Below are positions 12,429 through 24,401 of a stretch of 64,000 nucleotides of DNA, in pieces. The position numbers were made by a program, and so were the translations under genes. The DNA is from Chenopodium formosanum. Its lineage: Eukaryota; Streptophyta; Magnoliopsida; Caryophyllales; Amaranthaceae. Location: positions 9,615,001 through 9,679,000 of the forward strand of contig CM044876.1 of NCBI GenBank assembly GCA_024500155.1, given 5' to 3'. The stretch's first letter is position 1. Each line of letters begins with the position of its first letter. The notes beneath the pieces were generated by a model. That model searched no databases. It worked only from the letters and a program-made list of their open reading frames with translations, and was not told the origin of the DNA.

Positions 12429-12560
12429 ATGTCTCAAACCCAGAATTTAACACTGGAAGATTTTCTGAAACAGAGCGTGCATGCTCTGACAAAGATCCGT
12501 TGCTCAAACAGGATATTCGGTTACTTTGGGAGTTATGGTATCATGTTATCGGGTGTCAAT
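12429..12560 (+). CDS. Short orphan ORF or truncated first exon, 43 aa
   Basis: The frame opens MSQTQNLTLEDFLKQSVHAL and continues KIRCSNRIFGYFGSYG before reading GIMLSGVN and stopping. Composition is protein-like and a site II-type promoter precedes it. A weak donor G|GTATCA at about 12536/12537 would allow it to be a first exon, but I find no matching downstream exon before the next gene. I do not recognise the family. It may be the remnant of a gene whose remainder was deleted, a small real protein, or chance. Confidence 0.3.
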
Positions 12561-13615
12561 TAGTTTAGTTGGTTTAAAATTTTAGAGTTCGTATATAAGA
12601 TTTGACATACATAAATGATTAAACTACGTAATATTTATTGTCTGTGCCTCCCTTTAAGATACTTTATAAAACTTTTATTAAAAAAATTAGAAAATTTTTA
12701 CAATTTTTTGGACACCTGAATATACTTAAAGTCTTAAATTAAAGGAAAGCATATTGGTATTTTTGTGAGGTGTTTGCATGTAATGTCATTCACGTTATGG
12801 ATAACAACCACACAATACGGAGTATAAGATAATGTGTGTGAATAATGTAACGCTGTATGCACAAGTATTCCATATACACGTCTTTTTAATGCTAAGTGGG
12901 TACAAATGTGCGCACAATAACTAACACTATAACAAACCACTCTCATACACTTATTATTGTCTTCTTAATAATACATGTTATAACGTATACATAACTTGAA
13001 ATACACGTACATAAATCTCATACACGTAATGTTATACTTATATTGCAAGCATAAACAAAAATTTCAAAGAGATTGAGTCAATTAGCTTGGCCTGTTGATT
13101 TGTACATATATTGATCCACCCTCTATTCTTGGGCTTGGATCGGATTTCATTAATGTTATCCCATCAACAATCACAATTATCTTTAATGGAATTTGATCAA
13201 CTTCCTAAAATTGGGACTTAATCAACATGTTAAATTTGGTACAAAAAGAACAATCGAGGTCTGTAAAGTTTTCTTTAAGCACATCTTTTTTCTAACCAAA
13301 AAACAGACTTGATCTTACTTCTTGCCCAAAAAAAGCCACCCTCTTATGTCAAAAAATCGAACAAATTGTCCCATTAGTTCAATTATCTCTATTATATAAG
13401 TCAACTCTTATTAAGTTTTGTGTTTATCTAATTCTATTGAAATGCTCGAACAAGTTTGTTCAATGAGTTCTATTATCTCTACTATATAAGTCAACACTTG
13501 AGAAGTTTGGTGTCTACGTAAAATACCTAAAATGTCATTGTTTTAAAAGGTCAAACACATTCAATTACGTATAATGAATTAGCTTAGTAGTTTATTAGTA
13601 ATTTAGTGCTGTTGT

Positions 13616-13650
<35 letters not shown>

Positions 13651-14060
13651 GTAACTTAGTAGTATAAGGCTATAAGCTAACTCTTACAAATTATATTTTT
13701 TTTAGGTATACTAATGATGGAAAGTCGGTTGGTTTATGTTTAGCAGTTTTAGACAAGCTAGGTCTCCTTTATATATTTGTATCGATAATTCCTCTTCTCC
13801 ATCACCCCAGAAACAATATATCTTTGTAGTAAAAAACATTATAAGGGAAAAAGCATATTCGATTATCCCACTTCAAATTCTTTTTCGATCTCCATACAAA
13901 AAATCATTATCACTATTCATTATAAAATGAACCACTTCTTAAGTTCTTATTAAACAATACTCAATCTCATTATAAAATAAAATTAATTACAATTTGATAT
14001 TTTCGTAAGCATCAAACTTCCTCTTCTCCAACACCCACTAATATCATCAGTTTAAGCACA
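12561..14060. other. Intergenic with a poly-A tract
   Basis: AT-rich, with a 32-base A-run at 13618-13649. No gene supported. The distal part will include the promoter of the phosphatase gene. Confidence 0.5.
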
Positions 14061-14101
14061 GAACACGCTAAATTATGTCAAAGCTCTGAAACCAATCAAC
14101 A

Positions 14102-17100
14102 ATGGCGATAATTTGTTTGATTTTCTCTCTCCTACTATTTTCTCTCTCTTCAGCTCAAATCCCGACTACTCTTGATGGCCCGTTTAAGCCCGTTACTATG
14201 CCGTACGATGTAAGCTTGCGCGGCAACGCCGTCGATTTGCCGCCGTCAGATATTAGGGTTCAACGCCATGTTAATGGGTTTCAACCTGAGCAGATTTCTG
14301 TTACTCTTTCTTCTGATTATTATTCCGTTTGGATTTCTTGGATCACAGGTTTGAATCTTTCAATTCAATTGATTTAATTTGATTTTTAAAAGATTCGATT
14401 TTTTTTAGTTTTTGAATGTTTGAGCTGAATGATTGGAGAATTTGAGATAAATTATCTGTTTGAATTTGATTATTTTTTGTGATATTTAAAGTTTGAACTT
14501 TTAATTTCTGAAATTGTAAAAATTGATGATTGGATTGATTGCATGGTGTTTTTGTGAATTGATTTGGAAAGTTTGTTTGCGAAATTGTTTGATGATGTTG
14601 TAATTAATTGCATGCATGTTTATTGGTTACGTAATTTCTCTATGTTCAATTTTCTAATTAGTGGTTTCGGGCCGGGTTGTCGGGTTGATGTAAAAACACG
14701 AAATAATTAATATTGCTTAAGATGCAATTTCACGTTAATTTGAATCAAGGACTCAAGGAGATTGATTTACTGGTATTAAACATATATACTCTGTTTTTAT
14801 TCATCATAATGATGATGTCAGTTTTAATTGCCAATTTACTGCAGATAATAATACTTAAGAGTACATAATTAATAGTTAGGAATTTGGATGATTGTCTTGG
14901 TTGGTCTTATTTAATTACTTGTATTTCAATTCGGGGTTAGTTCTGTGTTAAAGATTTGAATTTTTGGTGTTTTTCTAATGAATTCATTTACATTAGTGAT
15001 TTCTGATCTTGCTTGTAACATTGAAACATTTGAAATGAGTATATATCTAATCTTGTAAAACAACTTTTTTGGTCAAGCATCATGATTGTGGAATTGAATG
15101 TCATGTAGATGGAGTTATTTGAACTAACAAGTAATAACGCGACAACTAAATTTGTTAGTATTAAGTTAATGTCAAGCCATGATGTATGGTTATTTTTTGA
15201 TTTATGTAGTGGGTTTTGTTGATACCATTATTATTATAGTAGACAGTAGCAATGGTTCTATCTATATTAGTGTAGATTTGGAACACAAATTTGCAATGAT
15301 GCTTAAGTTATGTTATTAAGATGCAAATGCTGGATGATTTTGTTTTTCAGGGGAATTTCAGATTGGTTATGACATAAAGCCGTTGAATCCTGAATCCGTC
15401 AAGAGTGTTGTTCATTTTGGGGTATTGCAGCACGCGTTAACTCATGAAGCAACTGGATATTCTCAAATATACAGTCAGCTTTATCCTTACGAAGGCCTTC
15501 AGAATTATACTTCTGGAATAATCCACCATGTTCGTCTCACAGGTATATCAGATTCTAATAATTATGTAAAACTTTAGTCCCTGGTGAATTAGTGTTAGAA
15601 TTCAAAAACCTTACAATTTCGCATTCTACAAAGTTAATACAATATCATGTGGGATGAGAAAGCAAAGGTAGAAATAGCAAGAACTTTGATCGGAAAGGAA
15701 AATGTGTAACTAGGGTGGATTGATCTCCTAGTTTGATTGGAAAGACCCCAAACACAATGTTTTTTTACAGCCAGTGAAGTATTGACCTCTTTGTATATGT
15801 TGTATCCTTTCTGTTAAGATTGATCTCCTCCTCTCTATCTTGTTTCCTTGCACGTTTATCAATAACGTATTACCAATTATGAGGAAAGTAAGATCCTTTA
15901 GAAATGTTAACATTGTTGTAGGGATAATGTTGCTGTAAAACATGATTTTAGAGCCATGTTACTTTAGTTGTTATTCTCGATAGCGTTTTTGTTTAACCTC
16001 ACACTTGTTGTACTTGTATATTATGCCTGGAGTTGTATTATACTTCGTAGCATAAATCCTCCATGCCAGTTTGGCAAATTGGTTTCACATTCTGAGCTCT
16101 GTCTGATCTTTATTCTGTGTAGGGTTGAAACCTAATACATTGTACTATTATCGATGTGGAGATCCCTCAATACCAGCCATGAGCGGCCTGTTCCATTTCA
16201 AGACTATGCCAGTTCCTGGACCTCATAATTATCCTGGAAAAATTGCAATTGTTGGTGACTTGGGTCTTACATATAACACAACAGCCACCATTAGTCACAT
16301 ATCTAGCAATCAACCAGATCTTCTTCTCCTGGTTGGTGACGTGACTTATGCAAACCTGTATCTCACTAATGGAACTGGCTCTGATTGTTATTCCTGCTCT
16401 TTTCCAGATAGCCCCATTCATGAAACGTATCAGCCCCGTTGGGATTATTGGGGAAGGTGATGCCAACTTCATTTCCATATCTTCACTATATTGATTGTGG
16501 CAGAAGTCTTTACACTTGCAGATATCCTCCTTTAGTTGCTGACTTCCTATGAAATGATTCTTCACAGGTTCATGCAGAATTTGATATCTAGGGTTCCGAT
16601 AATGGTGGTTGAAGGAAATCATGAAATAGAGGAACAAGTTGATCATAAAACTTTTGAAGCATACAGTTCCCGATTTGCTTTTCCATCAGAAGAGAGCGGA
16701 TCAACATCTACATTCTACTATTCGTTTAATGCCGGGGGAATACATTTCATAATGCTTGGGGCTTATATTGCTTACAATGAATCAGGTACTCTGAGTTCTT
16801 TTGGTTATGTGATTTTCTTGCATCAGAAAGTGAAAATGTCCATTTCTAACTTTTTTCTTTTCAGCTGTTCAATACAAATGGTTGGAGAGAGACTTGGCTA
16901 AAGTTGACAGAGATGTGACTCCATGGCTTGTTGTTGCATGGAATCCACCATGGTACACTTCTTACAAAGCTCATTACAGAGAAGCAGAGTGCATGAGAGT
17001 TGCAATGGAAGACTTGCTCTATTCCTATGGTGTAGATGCAGTCTTCAATGGACACGTAAGTACCATAATGTCACATGTGATACACATAGAACTTATTGGA

Positions 17101-18039
17101 TTAGATTAGTGATCAATTCACCATCCATCACAACTTGAGAGACATATGTTAATTTAAGCCATCATTGAATGATTGCATTTGACGGAATTGAACTTAGTTC
17201 TTTGACATAGATATGACAATTAGATTTAAAATTTGTGTGCTATGCTGTCTCAAGCCTTCATTGAGTGAAGGCAGTCAGCTGATGAGAGCATAGTTCTTTG
17301 ACATAGGTAGACATGACGTTTTCTTTCTTCTAAGTGAATATATCTACATAGTCAAGAATTCAGGATTAAGTGCAAGTGCACTGCTTGCAATTGGCTGTTA
17401 TCTTGCATCTCTTCATTGCTTCTGTTTTCCTATAATTACCTGAATTCTGCCATTCACTGCTGAATAACATTGCTGGATGCAACTTCAGGTGCATGCCTAT
17501 GAGAGATCAAACAGAGTATATAATTATACCCTAGATCCTTGTGCTCCTATTCACATTACAATAGGGGATGGGGGTAATCGAGAGAAAATGGCAGTTGAGC
17601 ATGCTGATGAGCCTGGAAATTGCCCTGAGCCATCAACGACTCCAGATAAATACATGGGTGGCTTCTGTGCTGCTAACTTTACATCTGGTCCAGCTGCAGG
17701 CAACTTCTGCTGGGATCGTCAGCCAGATTTCAGCGCGTACAGAGAGAGTAGCTTTGGCCATGGAATCCTAGAGGTTTCCTTTCCCCTATCCTTATCCTAT
17801 TTATTCTTGCAGAATTTTAGTTCATGCATTTAATTGTATACATGCCTCCCATTCAAGCCTAATAAAATCCTTCGTGGTTATATGATTTGCAGGTGAAAAA
17901 TGCAACTTATGCTCTTTGGACTTGGTACAGAAATCAAGATCATGAGAAAGTGGCTGGAGATCAGATTTACATAGTGAGGCAACCAGATGCCTGCCCTAAT
18001 CAACGCAGGGTAACTAAAGGATGGTCTGATGCTAGATAA
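14102..18039 (+). CDS. PAP15: Purple acid phosphatase, PAP15-like (phytase type), seven exons
   Basis: Exons: 14102-14348, 15351-15542, 16123-16456, 16568-16785, 16865-17055, 17489-17773 and 17893-18039. All are GT-AG and in phase, giving 537 aa, the usual size of a large plant PAP. It begins with a secretory signal peptide (MAIICLIFSLLLFSLSSAQ), then the PAP N-terminal fibronectin-like domain, then the metallophosphatase domain. Metal-site motifs: GDLGLTY (Asp192), GDVTYANLY (Asp219, Tyr222), GNHE (Asn275, His276) and GHVHAY (His394, His396). The overall sequence follows the AtPAP15/23/13 subgroup, where PAP15 is a phytase that hydrolyses phytate and other phosphomonoesters in the secretory pathway or wall. 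Oddity: the motif normally VxxH (WHPPWY) reads VVAWNPPWY, so Asn357 (AAT at 16942-16944) replaces the usual His metal ligand. If real this should weaken or change the binuclear metal centre. Assignment to the subfamily is strong; enzyme activity is not certain. Confidence 0.9.
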
Positions 18040-18520
18040 GTTACTCAGAAGCAATGGTGGATATTTGTTGGGTGTGTTGTCTAAATTATGCATACATTGA
18101 TACATATATCATGGCTTAGTGGATACATGTCCAACTTTTACATTGAAGGTCGGGTATCAAATATTGGCCTCCTTATTTATGGTCCAAGATTAGCCACTGC
18201 TCAGAAGTCTCGGGATAGTTATACTCTGGTAGGTTAGAAAAAGAAAAGCTCACATGCTGCCACTCAGACCTTAGGCTGGTGATATAAAGCGCCACCAATT
18301 CCATAGGCTATAGGTAGTTTTGTATTGAAAAAAGTCATGGAGTATTATAATGGTGCAGCACCTCATTTTTTTCCCGATAGGTTACTTCTGGCATTTGCCA
18401 ATATTGTTGTTGTATCATTAGTGATTTGTTATAAAGATGTACTTTGGAGTATGCTGCATTTGTACATACGCTATTGAATTTTATTTATAATTAAGCTCAT
18501 TTAATTTACAACGTTAAGTA
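18040..18520 (+). other. 3' UTR of the phosphatase gene
   Basis: Non-coding downstream sequence; the end of the transcript is not marked by a clear signal. Confidence 0.35.
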
Positions 18521-19011
18521 TTTTCTCATATGTAAACTTGGCCTCAATGTTGATCACTGACTGTCTGAAGCTGTCTGTAGGTATGATTTTCCTTATTATC
18601 CTCTTACCTAACAAAGAGGAAAATAGGAACAGAACTAGATTAGCAAGTAATTCCTCAATTTTCACAAGCTCCTAGAGCCTCTTTCCTTTTTCCAGACTGG
18701 TTGTGGAACTTCAATTCCGTCACAAAATAGAAGTCTGCAAGAATATATACACCTCCTGCAGTAAGATATCAGTACTACCATGTTCCGTTTCACCGGGGAG
18801 AGAATCTAGCTACAAGATAGATGGGCTACATGCTGTGTCACTCTTCCGCTCCACATAACTGAAACAATAAGCAATAAACGAAGTTGCAAAGACTTTAATT
18901 AAGACCCAACAGCTTTACTAATCTTGTCTAGAATTCACCTTTTGAATCAGCCCCAAAACCTCGCATGCCCATACTACCGAATTTAAACCAAGATGCTGTG
19001 CAATCTTCAAT
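18521..19011. other. Intergenic, or 3' UTR of the minus-strand fragment
   Basis: Slightly less AT-rich than neighbouring DNA and could be the 3' UTR of the minus-strand frame ending at 19012. No other gene is visible. Confidence 0.35.
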
Positions 19012-19301
19012 CTATAAAGCACCAGTCAAAGCCTTCGCCACCTCCACTGAAGCCGTAGCCTTCAACTTCTTCACTTCCATGGCTAACAGCTCCTCCCTTT
19101 GAGTCTCACCTACTGTGCCATTCTGACGAGTAGCAGCATCAGTAGTTGGTCTGAATATATCATACGATCTGTAAAACACCTCAAATAAGCATTACACTAT
19201 TACAGTCCAATAGCCTTCCACAAATAGAACTGTCGTAACATTTGAATGTGCCACAGAAACTACCCTTGACTGTTCCATCTTGCAAACAACAGCCATATCA
19301 T
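19012..19301 (-). pseudogene. Two-exon coding fragment of unknown family
   Basis: On the minus strand, 19301-19264 and 19168-19012 join through a good donor (AAGG|GTAGTT) and acceptor (TTTTACAG). The result is an open frame of 64 codons and a stop. It reads MIWLLFARWNSQG, then SYDIFRPTTDAATRQNG, then a lysine/alanine-rich helix-like tail (EELLAMEVKKLKATASVEVA and on to ALTGAL). An acceptor-like CTGCAG sits just before the ATG, which suggests the upstream exons of a longer gene are missing. I do not recognise the protein. It could be the 3' remnant of a decayed gene or a small intact gene with a non-coding first exon. No further coding exon is apparent upstream. Confidence 0.4.
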
Positions 19302-19699
19302 CTGCAGTTCCGACCAATTATAACCACCGTAATTTACCAACAAGGTTTATTTAAGACATCGTTGTGCAATTAATGTTTAAATTCTCCTACTCGTAGTTTG
19401 CTAATAAGATTAATGCATGCTATATTGCTATAGCTAATTTAGCTGGAGTAAGATTACTGATCTAGCACAAAAACAAAAACAAAAAGAAGCTGAGTTGACA
19501 ATTTGATATTGACCCTCAGTTTTGTTTTTTCCTTGTGATTTATGTATATTAGAGCACGTGGAATTTTATCATAAATTAGTTAAGTGTGAACTCGACCCAC
19601 TTTGAAATATATGGTCGTTATGTAGTTATGTTACAGTATGATGCTCTACAATTACCAGAGTAATAGTCGCAATAATGCTAAAGAAAGTGAATAATCCTT

Positions 19700-20170
19700 T
19701 ATGTTACTCTTCTTGTCTTCTCCGTCCAACTTGGAAAACGAAGTTCCTTACACAGTTCTCCGTCCAACTCGAAAATTGAAATCCCTTTCTCGTTTGGACA
19801 AATTTCAGGTGAGACCAACTTCTAAAAACTTTTATACTGCCTCCAATTCTTTTTAGTTGCAGCTTTGAAATATTTTATATCTCTCAAATAATCCTCAAAA
19901 GTTGAAACTATAAAAAAATCAGAGATAATTAAAAAAAAAAAAACTCACTTTATATATCTATACTGCCACACTGGTACTAATTGTGTCTAATTTTAAAGGA
20001 ATACATTTTTTCAAATATCTTTATATTAATTGCAACTAATTTTTCCAAACATCTTGTAACAATATTGAACACTTGTGTTCGGGAAGTACGAGTTGATGGA
20101 ACAAGTTTTTTCAAACGTCTTATAGCGAGACAGAGCACTTCTGTTTTGGGAGTTGGGCCAGTTGGGACTT
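19700..20170. repeat. Imperfect short tandem repeats
   Basis: CTCCGTCCAACT recurs at about 19720 and 19760. A unit of about 66 bp, starting TTTTTCCAAACATCTTGTAA and TTTTTTCAAACGTCTTATAG, recurs at about 20040 and 20105. The open frames here run through the repeat and look fortuitous. Confidence 0.4.
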
Positions 20171-20356
20171 GAAGTATTAATGAAATATACAATATTACGA
20201 ATCATATAAGCTCATGCTAAGTGAAACGAGTAAAATAAGACCTGAAATTGAGATTTGGGAGTTGGGGCCGTTGGCTTGGGACTGGGAGTATTGACCACTG
20301 CTTATACAATTGGGAGAGTCAAGACTCCAAGAGTGTGAGATTCAGGACGAGAAATA

Positions 20357-20624
20357 CTCCCTCCGTCTCCGAAAGAACGACTCATTTGGGTTGATTACGC
20401 GGGGAAAAGAAGTAAAAGTATGTTAGAAAGATAAATTTACATGGGGTTTGTAAAATAATAGAGAGAGAAAATAATAAAATTACATGGAAAATCAAAATTT
20501 TATATGGGAAAGCTAATTTTGCACAAACATTGTTGCAAATTGGTGGGTGTTTTAATGCAAATGGGTCATTATTTTTGAGACTAAAATTAAGTCAAATGGA
20601 TCGTTCTTTCAGGGACGGAGGGAG
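20357..20624 (+). mobile_element. Stowaway-type (Tc1/mariner) MITE
   Basis: The terminal inverted repeats begin CTCCCTCCGTCTCCGAAAGA and end TCAGGGACGGAGGGAG; the dinucleotide TA is duplicated at both ends (20355-20356, 20625-20626). The 268-bp length, CTCCCTCCGT terminus and lack of coding are diagnostic. Confidence 0.9.
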
Positions 20625-21531
20625 TAATAAGCAAATGTTGATTTTCAATGCTTCAGTTTGAGTGCTTGGTAACTACTCGTATTAAACATGGGATTAATTT
20701 ATTACGGAGTAATTTTTTTTTCTTTGATAAAAATGTTAGTTGGAAAAATTTACTCATATTGGCGTTGTAAACCATACATGTGTCATGAACGGGTCGGATG
20801 GTGGTGGCGTGTGCATGGGGATGCCCCTTCTTGCCCACAATACAAGGGAAAGCACTTCAAACTAGAGGTGTCAAAAAAACAAAAGTTCAAACTTGTTTGT
20901 AACAACTTTTTTTTTTTTGGTGTGGTTAGACATACCATGCGACAAGTTAATACACGAAAAACACCGATGACTAATCCATGACTGAGTAACTTCGGCCACA
21001 AAACCCTAAGCGAGTAACTCTGGCCATACGGACATACCGTGTGGCCAGCCACAAATGAAAATTAGTGTGACCCCATTTGTGAGTTGTGACTATCGATGCT
21101 GAACGAGAGACCGTTGATTTAGACCTTTGTTTAGGTTTGTGTAAATTGGGAATTGGATCATTGGTAGGAGTACTTTAGAGTGACGAGCACTGCAAGTTAA
21201 AACAGATTGTGCATGTCATGCAGAAGTTCGTTTTAAGTATTTATTTTAACCGACCTTTCATACGAGTACAAATATTAAGTCAATCGGTGAGGTTACACTA
21301 TTATAAATAAATAAAACACTAAAAAAGAATTTGAAAAAGAAAAAACAAAAAAAAAAAAAAAAAAGAAAAAGAAAAAAAGAAGACTTTTCTCAAAAATCAT
21401 CCAAATCAAATGTCATAGTTTAACGCGGTTCAATTTTCTAAAGGAAATTATGGTGGTTGAGAGTTCGTCAACAAAGTCATAATCATACACTAAAACTCTC
21501 ACACAGTCCACATGTTTAATTTGACTTTCTT
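20625..21531. other. Intergenic, no gene seen
   Basis: Contains an A-rich run with scattered G at 21345-21380. No supported coding region. Confidence 0.5.
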
Positions 21532-21543
21532 TATATATAAATA
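21532..21543 (+). promoter_or_regulatory. TATA box of the phospholipase gene
   Basis: TATATATAAATA lies about 75-84 bases before the ATG at 21616, leaving room for a short leader. No other TATA-like box is closer. Confidence 0.6.
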
Positions 21544-21615
21544 ACGCTCCAAAAAAAATCATATTTCAACAACCACAATCTTTCTTCCAAACTTTTACAA
21601 GTTTAACTAGGCACC

Positions 21616-23127
21616 ATGAAGGCAATCCAACCCACCATCAACCACCACTTCACAATCACTCGCCGCCTTCCACGGCCGGTTCGTGCTCGACAAGAACTTC
21701 TCTTCGACGACACTAACCGGTCGTCTAAGGCGTCTAACCCGGCAACCCGTTTAGCCCAATCACTTACCCATATGTTACATAACCAAATTGAATCCATACA
21801 CACCCAAAAAACATTAACCCAATCTAATTATAGTACAATTTTAGAGGACAAAAGTAACACCCCTATATCATTTCCTAAGGATGATATATCAAATAATTGG
21901 GAAGAATTTCATGGTGCTAACAACTGGGACGACCTTTTAGACCCTATTAACCCTTCTTTAAGGCAAGAGCTACTCAAATACGGTGAATTAGCTCAAGCAA
22001 CATACGATGCTTTCGACTACGATCCATACTCCGAATATTGTGGTAGTTGTAGGTATAACCGGAACAAGCTATTTGAAAAGCTCGGGTTAACACGACACGG
22101 ATATCACGTTACAAAGTACATCTACGCGACTTCTCAAATTGATCTGCCTAGATGGCTAGAGAAGTCGCAAGTGGCCGAGACTTGGAGCACACACTCGAAT
22201 TGGATGGGGTTTGTCGCGGTTAGTGATGATGAAGAGTCACGCCGCATTGGCAGGAGAGACGTTGTAGTGTCATGGCGAGGGACGGTGTCTGCATCCGAGT
22301 GGTACGAAGATTTTCAGCGTAATTTGGAGACATTTGGGCACGGTGATGCCAAAGTTGAGGAAGGTTTTCTAAGTATATACACTACGAAATTTCGATCCTC
22401 GAGGTATAACAAATCAAGTGCTTCAGAACAAGTGATGCAAGAGTTATCAAAAATAATAGATTTTTACAAGAAAAGAGGGGAACAAGTTAGTCTTACAATA
22501 ACAGGGCATAGTTTAGGTGGTGCCTTGGCTCTGCTCAATGCATACGAGGCGGCTGCAATATTCGTCAATCTTCCTGTTAGTGTCATATCCTTTGCTGCCC
22601 CAAGGATTGGAAACTCGGTCTTCAGAGACGAGCTACACGAGCTAGGAGTCAAGATACTACGCGTTGTTGTTAAGCAAGACGTAGTTCCTTGGACTGCAGG
22701 AATGGTCTTTAACAATGAGAGCTTACAGAATTTTGATGAGATTACAGGGGGATTACAGTGGATTCACCCTCATGCTGGTGTTGAGCTGAAGCTTGACGCG
22801 AGAGCTTCTCCGTATTTGAAACGAGGGTTGCAGCTGCTAGGACATCATATGCTAGAGACTTACCTGCATTTGCTGGATGGTTATGAGAGTTCTAAGGTGC
22901 CTTTTCGGCCTGATGCTACAAGGGATATAGCTTTGGTGAACAAAGAGTGTGATCTGTTGATTAACGAGCTCAGGATACCGCCTTGTTGGTACCAGGTTGC
23001 GAATAAAGGTCTGGTTCAGAATGCTTATGGGAGGTGGGTTAAACCCAAGAGGGATCCTGAAGATATACCATCCCCTACTAGTGAATCAGCTAATTGTAAT
23101 GAAATGCAATCTGTACTTGGTTATTGA
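21616..23127 (+). CDS. Phospholipase A1-Ibeta2-like, chloroplast (DAD1-like class I lipase)
   Basis: An intronless frame of 503 aa. The first 80 or so residues are basic and hydroxylated, consistent with a plastid transit peptide. The alpha/beta-hydrolase (lipase class 3) core follows. It carries the lineage motifs GANNWDDLLDP, YCGSCRYNRNKLFEKLGLTR, HGYHVTKYIYATS, NWMGFVAVSDD and GRRDVVVSWRGT. The catalytic triad can be placed: Ser299 in TGHSLGG, Asp355 in VKQDVVP, and His386 in the HAGVELKLD motif. The C-terminus has the conserved WYQVANKGLV and WVKPKRDPEDIPSP. These agree best with Arabidopsis PLA1-Ibeta2 (At4g16820, DAD1-like lipase group), which removes sn-1 acyl chains from plastid lipids; the related DAD1 feeds jasmonate synthesis. 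The substrate here is inferred from family. The intronless structure is usual for the group. Confidence 0.88.
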   Translation: MKAIQPTINHHFTITRRLPRPVRARQELLFDDTNRSSKASNPATRLAQSLTHMLHNQIESIHTQKTLTQSNYSTILEDKSNTPISFPKDDISNNWEEFHGANNWDDLLDPINPSLRQELLKYGELAQATYDAFDYDPYSEYCGSCRYNRNKLFEKLGLTRHGYHVTKYIYATSQIDLPRWLEKSQVAETWSTHSNWMGFVAVSDDEESRRIGRRDVVVSWRGTVSASEWYEDFQRNLETFGHGDAKVEEGFLSIYTTKFRSSRYNKSSASEQVMQELSKIIDFYKKRGEQVSLTITGHSLGGALALLNAYEAAAIFVNLPVSVISFAAPRIGNSVFRDELHELGVKILRVVVKQDVVPWTAGMVFNNESLQNFDEITGGLQWIHPHAGVELKLDARASPYLKRGLQLLGHHMLETYLHLLDGYESSKVPFRPDATRDIALVNKECDLLINELRIPPCWYQVANKGLVQNAYGRWVKPKRDPEDIPSPTSESANCNEMQSVLGY

Positions 23128-24398
23128 ATCATAATTATAATTGTATATATAAGTTCCTTTTTAGCACAATCTAAATCTTATAATACACAAATCATGAAGC
23201 TTAAGGTTTGGGGAAGGGGGGTACAACGTGACCTATTGCCCAATTGGTTAATCAATCGTGCTAGATGAGCATATAGATCTAATACAGGGGCGAGTTTGGA
23301 TATTTTAACAGGTATAGGGTTGTGTTTAGAGAAGCAGAACTCTTTTACCCATCTTGACATGGTGTTTTATCACCATGGGGGATTCGGGTAAAGAAGTGCG
23401 TTCACAAGATCAAAGAAAAGCTAACAACAGCATGAAAGGATAAAGGACCACTTTATCCAACAAAGTATTTTTCGGCACAATTACACTAACAGGGACCAAT
23501 GTTAGGAAAATGGAGGGGGGGTTCACAGACTGATAGTGAACTATCATTATTAATTTTTAACAATGCTTCATGTGATGTTTGTGCATGGATATCCTTTTCT
23601 GAATCAGCTTCCACTGATCATTTTCATTATCTATACAAACTATGAATGCTGATTCAGCTTTTCTGATGATAATGAATGCTGTTTTCTGCTGCACATATGC
23701 TAATTAAATGTGGGCTAACCACAGTGCAAGTACTCGGATTCAAGCAACTATCCTTATCTTGCTACAATGGACATCTTCCACCAAATGCCGCGAAAGGCAA
23801 AATTGCAAGTTCAGGGAAAAAGGCGACACCAGATCTTCTGTTACTATAGATGATCATGTTCATCAGAAGATTCCCAGGATTTCAAAGATGCCATACATAT
23901 CTTCGATTGAATCTTAATTTATGAGTATTGTCAGTTATGATAAAGCATCACTAACCTTGTTTTGTTTGCCAGACAAGTACCGAAATTTCAGCTGATGGTG
24001 ATGCTTGCACATCTCATGTTAAATTAACAGCAAACTGAAACAGATCGTCCACCAAACAGATCACTGACTCATATCAAGGTTAAAAATTATAGAAGATAAT
24101 ACTATATTATAGAAGTTTGATCCAGTAATGGACCTTACACATATAGTTTCATAAATCTACTATTGACTAATAAGATACAGTATACATACACAAGCAGATA
24201 TCCTTAACCATGAGATAAAAATCAAGGAAACAAAATCCTTCCTGATTCTCGAATGGCATTCACATCCCTATGATTTGATATACTTAAGCTGAAGTTGGTT
24301 AGACTGTTTTCTCTTGACATTCAAATATTCATCACCAGTTTCCCCACATTATGCAAGAGTCGAGTTTTTATAGGCCAAGATCATAATAATCAAAGCAA
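23128..24398. other. Intergenic / 3' flanks of two convergent genes
   Basis: Lies between the phospholipase gene and the convergent RING gene, so both 3' UTRs end here. A moderately GC stretch at 23700-23917 holds a 69-codon open frame with no recognisable family. Nothing else is supported. Confidence 0.45.
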
Positions 24399-24401
24399 CC
24401 C

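Noticed and set aside
16167..16646. 159-codon minus-strand frame
   Set aside because: It is antisense to exons 3 and 4 of the phosphatase, with no family resemblance or splice logic of its own.
23708..23917. 69-codon plus frame between convergent genes
   Set aside because: No recognised domain, no promoter and no splice support. It could be part of an untranslated transcript, so it is not annotated as coding.
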